A stretch of DNA of 64,000 nt from Helianthus annuus (taxonomy: Eukaryota > Streptophyta > Magnoliopsida > Asterales > Asteraceae), in assembly GCF_002127325.2 (NCBI RefSeq), contig NC_035433.2, positions 125,456,088-125,520,087 of the forward strand, in the 5' to 3' direction. The translations under genes and the position numbers were made by a program. The notes under the pieces are model-generated. The model worked only from the letters and a program-made list of their open reading frames with translations. It was not told where the DNA came from and made no database searches. This document shows positions 56,644-64,000 of this stretch, in pieces; within the stretch, counting starts at the first letter, position 1; each line of letters begins with the position of its first letter.

Positions 56644-58870
56644 GCAGTTTTTCAATAATTTGATCAATGAATGGTAGCGGGAAATGATCCTTAGAAGTGG
56701 CGGCATTCAATTTTCGGTAGTCAATACATACACGCCACCCGGTAACCGGTCGGGTGGCAATTTGTTCACCACTTTCATCCTTGACTACTTGAATGCCGGC
56801 CTTCTTAGGCACAACTTGGGTGGGACTCACCCAAGCACTATCCGAAATTGGATAAATAATTTCCGCATCCAACTATTTAATTACCTCTTTTTTAACTACC
56901 TCCCATAGGTTCGGATTCAATCGCCTTTGAGCCTCTCGTGTCGGCTTTGCATCTTCAGTGGTAATGATTTTATGCATGACAATGGATGGACTAATTCCTT
57001 TGAGGTCGGCAATCGTCCATCCAATAGCTCCCTTGTTTTCTTTTAAGACCTCCATCAATGCTTGCTCTTGTGCCAACTCCAAATTAGAGGCAATAATGAC
57101 CGGTAAGGTGTCATTATCCCCTAAAAACACATACTTCAAGTGGCTAGGCAAGTCTTTGAGCTCCAACTTTGGTGGTTCCTCTAAGGATGGTTTCGTACCC
57201 GAATCGATCTCCGCCGGTAAACCTTTAAACTGATGAGTCCATGGTGGCCTACCTTCTTTCAACGCCATCGCATCTTGCGCTTCCTCTTCAACCCGGAGTG
57301 CATAAGCATGTACCTGTTCAGAAAAATCACACAGGCAAATATCCAAACCATCCTCCTCATACTCATGCGGGTTGCATCCATCAACTATATCTGCCATGAA
57401 ACACTCATCAACACCGTTAGCATTAGAATTGTTAGTAAAAACATTCAAACGCATTTTTCTATTTCCAAAAACCATATCAACTGTACCAAATCTACAATCA
57501 ATAATAGCATGTGCGGTGCTTAAAAACGGCCGACCCAAAATTATATTTTGTTGTTGCTTAGGGTCCGCCGATGAGTAATCCAAGACTAAAAAGTCAACCG
57601 GGTAGTAAAACTCATCAATTTTGACAATTACGTTTTGGACCATACCCCGAGGTAACTTATGAGACAAATCGGCCAAAACAACCGTTGTCTCCACCCTTGC
57701 TAACGGACCAAAGTCATATTGGTCATATAGGCCCCCCGGTAAAATGCTAACCCCGGCTCCAAGATCTAGCAACGCCTTAGCCATTTGAAAATTTCCAACT
57801 TGTATATTAATCAATGGCGTGCCCAGATCTTGGAGCTTAGGAGGAAGCTCCCCATTCAAAACCGCACTCACTTGCCCGGTTAAATCCACCCGCTTAGGCA
57901 CTTTCTTCTTGTTTTGCCTTTTTTGTGTACATAATTCTTTTAAGAATTTTGCATAAGCGGGGACTTGTTTTATTGCATCGAGGAGTGGGAGATTTATTTT
58001 TACTTGTTTAAACATGTCCCACATCTCCTCTTTTTGAGGACCTCTCGACACAATAAAATTTTTCTTTCCCGGGTCAAGTAAGGCCGATGGAAACGGGACT
58101 TGACTCGGTTCACCCTCAACTTTTTCATTCTTTTTATTTTCACCCAAACCCGGTTTTTCAACAGTTGTTTCTTTTGGTTTAACCGGTGAAACTTCATCAT
58201 CACTTTCATTACCCGTAACATCCTCAACTACCCCCTCAACCAATTCGGGTGACAAATTGGCTTTAAATTCTTTTCCACTCCTCAAAACACTAACATGATT
58301 AATATTAACATTACCTCGTGACGAACCATGCGAAGGGTTTACCTTAGTGTCGCTTGGAAGTTGACCATTGCCTTTCTTCAATTCCGCCACATCGGTTGCT
58401 AATTGACCCATTTGGGTTGTTAGTGATTGGATGCTTTTATCACGAACCTCATCCTTTTGCATTCGCACTTCATCAAGTTGGTTCCGTTTTTGCATCTCCA
58501 TTTGCATGCTCTTTAGCATCTCCATCATCTCATTTCCACCCGAAGACCCCCCTTGTTCTTGACCCGTTTGGTATTGTTTTTGATAACTTTGGTTATTTCC
58601 GCCTCGATATCCACCTTGGTTATTGTAAGATTGGCGTGAACCAAAGTTACCTTGGCTACCTTGAAAATTCGGGTTTGCTTGATTTGAAGGATTCCCGTAC
58701 CGAAAATTCGGGTGGTTCCTCAACCCGGGGTGGTAGGTGTTAGAGTTCATGTTATTGTAATTCCTACCACCTCCTCCTTGACCTTGACCTTGAACCGCAT
58801 GGACTTCTTCGTATTGCCCTTCCAACATCCCTTGGCAATTTTCAGCCGCGTGACCTATTTCATTACACAA
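56644..58870 (-). pseudogene. Athila nucleocapsid, protease and start of RT
   Basis: The frame from 58870 opens inside a zinc knuckle (CNEIGHAAENC), then a G/N/Q-rich stretch (RGGNNQSYQKQYQTGQ) and a coiled coil (EMMEMLKSMQMEMQKRNQ). The aspartic protease motif is LLDLGAGVSILPGGLYD, with the flap region VVLADLSHKLPRGMVQN and DYSSADPKQQQNIILGRPFL. RT begins with LNPNLWEVVKKEVIK and a TAG at 56873, then in the same frame EIIYPISDSAWVSPTQVVPK and VCIDYRKLNAATSKDHFPLP up to the copia insertion at 56639. The 5' edge is shifted from gag by a two-base duplication near 58860. Confidence 0.88.
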
Positions 58871-60537
58871 ACGTCATAAATTTGGTTAGTGGTTTGAACA
58901 TTACCATCATCTATGGCGTGCACTTGAGGTCGGGCAATGGCCGGTCGAGCTCTTCTTGAGGCTTGAGCTTTCCTCTTTGATGTAGTTGCCATGCTTTCCA
59001 AGAACTCCCAATCATCGTTCTCATAATTTGTTCCAAAAGTCCCACCGGTAATAGACATCAAATCACGTGCATCTTCGGCACTCAACCCCTCGTGAAAGGC
59101 ATTCATCAACTCCCACAATTCAATTCCATGGTGAGGGCAATTTTTAATCATCATATTGAAACGCTCGAATGCCTCATGAAACATCTCACCATGTTGTTGT
59201 TGGAAGCTTCTCAACCCCTTTCTTGCATCGTTGGTCTTTTGGGCGGTGTAAAACTCATCCAAGAAAGTTTGTTGCATCTCCCCCCATGTATATATGGATG
59301 CCGAAGGTAACGTGTAGAACCATTTCTTCGCCTTATCTTCTAAAGAAAATTGGAATAATACCAATTTGATATCGTCGGCCGAAAACCCTTGACTCCCAAG
59401 AGTGTTGCAAATTGAGTCATAAGCCTCTAAATGAAAGTAAGGCTCCTCCGTTGCCAACCCCTTGTACTTTGGTAAACTTTGCAAAGAGTTGGTCCTTACT
59501 TCAAATGTTCGCCCTTGATCATTATGAGGAATGACTACCGGTGAAGGGTTTTGAGTGATTACCGGCCGAAAATGTGCTTCGATGCCCCTCACATTTTCTC
59601 TAAGGTGTCTCCTTGGTACACCATACCTACCTCTTGGAATAATAGAACCATTTGGCCTTGGTACTTGCCCTTGTGGTGCGATCGGTTGTTGAAACTGTTG
59701 TTGTCGCATCGGTGGGCGTTGAGGTGGTCTTTGGAATTGTTGTTGTACATGTTGTGGCCGGACTTGTTGCAATGGAATAGGTTGTTGCATTGGTGGCCCT
59801 TGTGGTCTCGGCCGAATGTGTTGTGGTATAAGTTGTTGTTGTGGCATTCCACCAACACTTGCCATCCCTTGAGATTGACTTTGAACATACCCAAACTCCC
59901 CTTGATCACCATAACCTCCATAAAAATATCCATCCTCATCGTAACCCTCAAATTCTTCAAACCCTTCATCATAACCATCTCCTTGGATTCCCGAAGTTTG
60001 CCCAAATGGAAGAGTCGAATACTGGAAACCCGATTGTTGTTGTTGTGGTCTAAAAGATGAAGTAGTATGCACAATAGTTGAATTTGGTGCAATTGTGAAA
60101 GTGGATGATGATTGACCCGTAGTTGGGGGAAAGAAGTGGGATAATGGTGGGATTGTGGTGGATGGGTTGTAGGTGATGGCGGGTTCAGCTTGAGTGGTAA
60201 TTGGTTGGGTGACATTGGATGGTGTGAATTCAGCGGTGGTATTGGGTAATGTGGTGTTTGGTGATGGTTGAGTGGAAGTAGGTATAAAGGATGAGGTCGT
60301 TTGACCCGTTGTAGGTGGAATTTGAGAATCAGCCATGATGTTTCTCGGTGTGATGGGTGAAGTGGGTGAACCAATGATCTTGTTTTCTCGTACTAAAACT
60401 CTGTTTTGTCTTAGCATTCTTTCAATTTCCGGATCAAACGATAGCGGTGATGACCTGTGAGAGCCCCTAGTATGCATACACCTGAAGTACCTGCACACTA
60501 AAACACAACCAGCGTAAACCCGAAAATAACAAAACAA
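58855..60537 (-). pseudogene. Athila gag
   Basis: The long S/T/P/Q-rich N-terminal half is followed by a retrotransposon gag domain: PKYKGLATEEPYFHLEAYDS, FQFSLEDKAKKWFYTLPSAS, MQQTFLDEFYTAQKTNDARK and NCPHHGIELWELMNAFHEGL. The ORF opens at 60537, but an ATG at 60474 (MHTRGSHRSSPLSFDPEIE) is the more likely start. It runs into the zinc knuckle, where a GT duplication ends it at YDVCVMK. The capsid domain itself is intact. Confidence 0.85.
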
Positions 60538-60568
60538 AACTAATAAACTGACACACGTTGCGCACTAC

Positions 60569-60586
60569 TCCCCGGCAACGGCGCCA
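60569..60586 (-). other. Athila primer-binding site
   Basis: Coding strand TGGCGCCGTTGCCGGGGA, ten bases inside the 5' LTR. This sequence is the usual primer site of Athila/Tat-type gypsy elements. Confidence 0.9.
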
Positions 60587-60596
60587 AAATTTGACA

Positions 60597-61765
60597 TGCT
60601 TGTCGTGGTACACGCAAATTTAATCCCCAAAACAACTATAGATAGTGGTAAGAGGGTATCGAACTCAGGGAGTATGTGGAAAGTATGTCGATTGTATAGC
60701 TTTGCACTTAAACTAAAATTAGACTAAAATGCAGAAATTAAAACTCAGTGATTTAGATTGTTGTTTTGGAAAACTAAATTAATAACTAAGAGCAAATTGA
60801 AATTGGTTGTTTAACAGATTAGGAAAACAATGACCATCTTAGGCTTCAGTTTCTTTAAACAATTGTGTGTAATTCCAACTAGAAAGAGTTACATAGACAT
60901 AACTCGTGTATAGATAATTGTTGTGATAAAAGGGAACAAAGTACTCGGATTAGATAACGCGAGGTTGTTTCCCGATGACCAATTAATCAATAACCAACCC
61001 TAACCCTTCCCGTGATATCTCGATTGCCAACGGCACCAAGAACGTACGATTGAGACTAGAAATTGCAATATCGATTAACAAATTACAAGCAATTAAACAT
61101 ACACCATGATATTCAAGCAATGCAAGTTATCATTCTAGAAATTCAGAAATAAACACACAAAAGTTTAATAGAAACATTCACCTAAGATGATCACCGAAGA
61201 GTTTAGCCGGACATGGCTTGGTGAATCATCATAGTAGCAAATCCAATGTTCATGCGAATCGAAATTACAAACCGAATGATAGCAATTGTTCAAAACCAAG
61301 CAAGACAGCCAAAATTCGCCCCTAGTGAGTCCCAAAACCGTCCAATCATGAGAACACTTGAAAAGACATCATAAAACTGCTTAAATGAGGCAGTTACACT
61401 TTGGATCGCAGCCGCCACCGTAAATTACGGCTCCACCGTAATTTACGGTGGACTTGATTTGTTTATGGTGGCAAGAGACTGATTTACGGTGGCCACCAAT
61501 TGATTCTCAGGTCCACCGTAAATTACGGTGAGACCGTAATTTACGGTAGTGACCTGAATGTTCTTCTTTGTTTCATCTCTTGTTCCACGCTTGACCCGTT
61601 CATCTCCAAACCCTCCAAAGCTGCATTTAATCCATCTTTTAACTTCTGAACCGCACCTGAAACATAAGCAACAATAGTTATCTAATTCAAGATAATTACA
61701 CGATTAAGTGAAGGATTATTTCGTCTTTTAACATGATTAAGGGTTGTCCAACGGACCACCCGTCA
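60597..61765 (-). repeat. Athila 5' LTR
   Basis: Partner of 32180-33348 with the same length and about five base differences by eye. The palindrome cluster lies at about 61415-61548. It joins the older gypsy RNase H at agcagtcttagg. Confidence 0.93.
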
Positions 61766-62758
61766 AGCAGTCTTAGGACAAAGAAAAGAAAAACATTTTC
61801 ACCCCGTATATTACGCTAGTAAAACTCTTAATGATGCTCAAGAAAATTATACAACCACTGAAAAAGAATTGCTAGCTGTAGTATTTGCATTTGATAAATT
61901 TCGTTCCTATCGCGTGCTCTCTAAAACTATAGTTTATACCGACCACGCCGCCATCCGATACCTTTTAAAAAAAACAAGACGCAAAACCCCGTCTCATAAG
62001 ATGGATTCTTCTCCTTCAAGAATTTGACATAAAAATAAAAGAAAAAAGAGGAGCAGAAAACACAGCTGCAGACCGCCGGTCTCGTCTTGAAGACCCTACT
62101 CTGGAAGGAACTCGAGAAGAACTTATCAATGAGAAATTCCCCACAGAATCCTTAGAAATGGTGGAATATCGAGAAGAACCTTGGTACACTGTCTATGCTA
62201 ACTACTTAGCTTCTGGTACTATTGTCAAAGGATTGTCCTTTCATCAGCGAAATAATTTTTTTGCTGATGTAAACACTATTTTTGGGAAGACCTATATCTT
62301 TTCAGAATATGTGCCGACCAACTCATATACGATGCGTCCATGGTCGTGAAGCAAGACTAATTCTTCGCCATTGTCACGAAGGACCATATGGAGGACACCA
62401 CGGTAACCAGCACCGCACGAAAGGTGTACGATGCAGGATTTACTGGCCCACAATACACAAAGACGCGTATGTATTGATCAAAACATATGATGCATTCCAG
62501 CAAGCAAGTAACGTATCACAAAGAAACAAAATGCCACAAAACAACATTCTTATTTGTGAAATCTTTGATGTTTGGGGATTGGATTTTATAGGACCATTCT
62601 CACCTTCAAGAGGAAACAAATACATCTTGGTGGCCGTCGACAACGTTTCTAAATGGGTCAAGGCTGAAGCTCTTCCCACCAATGACGGGAGAGTGGTAGT
62701 AAAATTCCTAAAAAAGCCCATTCTCACGTTTTGGAACCCCAAAAGCCCTAATCAGTGA
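61766..62758 (+). pseudogene. Decayed gypsy polyprotein, 3' part (RNase H, integrase)
   Basis: Continuation of 29500-32179 after the Athila insertion. RNase H shows YYASKTLNDAQENYTTTEKE and LLAVVFAFDKFRSYR, then YTDHAAIRYLLKK. A frameshift leads to EFDIKIKEKRGAENTAADR and WYTVYANYLASGT. Integrase keeps HCHEGPYGGHHGNQHRTKG and the first catalytic region WGLDFIGPFSPSRG, then VDNVSKWVKAEALPTNDGR. It is cut at 62758 by the next LTR just before the second catalytic Asp region. One half of the zinc finger and several codons are degenerate. Confidence 0.83.
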
Positions 62759-64000
62759 TGTTACACCCCCAAAATACCCCATTGCGGATCCCACCGCGAG
62801 GCGTGTGACATACCAGGATCTAGCCACTAATCATGCCGAACTAATAGTAATTAATAATAAACACAACATCATGTCCAACATGAAAAGTGCATTTCAATAA
62901 TAAACGTTTCAACATTGTATACGTTCAGCGGAAGCGATTATAATTGTTTTAACCATTCAATACAAAATTGTTAAAAAAAGTATAAGCATAACATTAATCG
63001 TTCGTTAAGCAACACGTTTGATGACACTCCTCGCCCTCAGACTGCAAGTTCCAAAGCATGGTGTATCTAACGACCTGCAAGCATATATAAAAAGTGTGTC
63101 AACATAAAGTTGACGAGTTCACAGTTTTGTTTAACGTAAATCATGTATGTGTTTAGTTTAAAAACATGCCAAGAATAATAAACTTGATACCGAATGACTG
63201 TCATGTTTGTTGTGCCCTCATCAATGTCTATCAGCATTGACACAAGTGTTTAAGGACATTAGTTTACGCTTGGCTCCCAACACGGTGTGAGGTTTATCAA
63301 GCCTAATAGCGCTATCAACAAGTACCCCGTTGCCTCCCAGGAAACTAGCTCGGTAGTAAGTAGGGACTTTCGTGATAGAGTTTGAGTTTATTAACCAACA
63401 TCGAATTTAAACTACAACGTTTTAAAAGTATTCCTCCCACGAATATTAGTTTGTTTGTCCCCCCCCCAGGACGCATGCATGTGAAAGAGTAGTGAACTCA
63501 CCTTAGTTTGCTCGGTATTGGTTATCGTGCTTCTACGCGTTAGTTAAGTGTTAGGTCCGTTACACGCGACCTAATGTATAGTAAAGGTAAGTATGTATGT
63601 AGGGTTATACAATACCCTAATCGTCCAAACAACAGGTGTTTATTGTTTACAAGTTAATAAGTTTAGCATACAATACATACAGTAACACACAGTTGGATTT
63701 CTATGGTTGATGGCATGTTAACCCGAACACATTTACCTAATAATAAATTTGGAGCAAGTATAGCCAGTCTAAATAAACCCAGAAATATTTTGTGAAACTT
63801 CGAGCCTTTACCTTAATAAGTTCGGACCCATTAAACTATATTGAGCATGCCCAACAATTAAGATTACTCGACCCACCAATTGAAAGGACTCCGACCCAAC
63901 TAGTGACACATATTCGGACCCCTAACTGATTACATAAATGCAGAACATATACCATTACTAAATTCGGACCTATTATAACTACCCTAGGGATAGTCATTAA
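62759..64000. mobile_element. LTR of another retrotransposon, runs off the window
   Basis: The gypsy integrase frame stops abruptly at TGTTACACCCCCAAAATACC, a typical LTR start, and no coding potential follows for the remaining 1242 bases. The stretch contains gtgtgacataccaggatcta, ccccccccccagg (near 63463) and tccgttacacgcgacctaat. Orientation and the other end are not visible. Composition fits a gypsy-type LTR over 1.2 kb long, or an LTR followed by internal sequence. Confidence 0.5.

Larger units (their letters stand above)
32180..61765 (-). mobile_element. Athila-type Ty3/gypsy retrotransposon with nested copia
   Basis: Two 1169-bp LTRs bound a minus-strand element of 29,586 bp, or about 12.95 kb without the copia insertion at 40013-56638. 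Order on the minus strand: LTR, primer-binding site TGGCGCCGTTGCCGGGGA, gag, zinc knuckle, protease, RT, RNase H, integrase, a long spacer, an Athila ORF1-like ORF in the envelope position, purine tract (taagtgtggggatg) and LTR. The two LTRs differ at about five positions by eye, so insertion was recent. It interrupts an older gypsy within RNase H. Flanking 5-mers ggacg and agcag do not match, so the target duplication is damaged. Several stops and frameshifts make it non-autonomous. Confidence 0.93.

Noticed and set aside
59551..60060. 169-codon plus-strand ORF rich in W and L
   Set aside because: It is the antisense of the Q/P-rich Athila gag N-terminus; its composition follows from that.

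Overview
This is plant nuclear DNA, very probably from an asterid eudicot and most likely Asteraceae. The sequence shows spliced genes, several plant transposon superfamilies, an Athila-type gypsy element and a large copia element. The family-level placement is inference from repeat style. No rRNA, tRNA, organellar insert or CRISPR array was seen. Only two coding regions look intact: a spliced organellar elongation factor P gene and an uninterrupted hAT transposase.

Region 1 (1-9.2 kb) is a mosaic of DNA transposons. It holds a SINE-like fragment split by a small MITE, a frameshifted Myb/SANT-like Harbinger-associated ORF, a 1.1-kb long-TIR Mutator-like element that seems to carry a fragment of an MSH7-like mismatch-repair gene, a complete 4074-bp hAT element (17-bp TIR, 8-bp TSD, 617-aa transposase), and two MITEs.

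Region 2 (9.2-13.6 kb) is the minus-strand EF-P gene. Eleven exons, including a 14-bp microexon, sum to 795 nt, i.e. 264 codons plus a stop. MITEs and an LTR-like scrap lie in its introns. Transposon DNA starts about 110 bp upstream of its ATG.

Region 3 (13.6-29.5 kb) is gene-poor. It contains a Helitron inside a non-autonomous hAT, inverted and tandem Helitron 3' ends, a Mutator-like element with a perfect 9-bp TSD, a copia remnant deleted from PBS to reverse transcriptase, a second Helitron made of 'aaattacgattttgccc'-type repeats, a decayed B3-domain gene with a MITE in its intron, and further MITEs.

Region 4 (29.5-64 kb) is a nest of LTR retrotransposons. An old, decayed plus-strand gypsy is broken by a 703-bp solo LTR (29768-30470), by a 29.6-kb minus-strand Athila-type gypsy (32180-61765) and by an LTR that starts at 62759 and runs off the window. 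The Athila element is itself split inside its reverse transcriptase by a 16.6-kb minus-strand copia element (40013-56638). That copia element has a 655-bp hAT MITE (44051-44705) in its 3' ORF. LTR divergence read by eye (5 of 1169 for Athila, 1 of 676 for copia) agrees with the nesting order. Both big elements carry several stops or frameshifts despite near-identical LTRs, so each was probably copied using another element's proteins. The copia element is the most unusual object here: an extra ~1400-codon ORF in the envelope position, and about fifty copies of a TCGAARGAT motif spread over its LTRs, leader and pol-3'ORF spacer.
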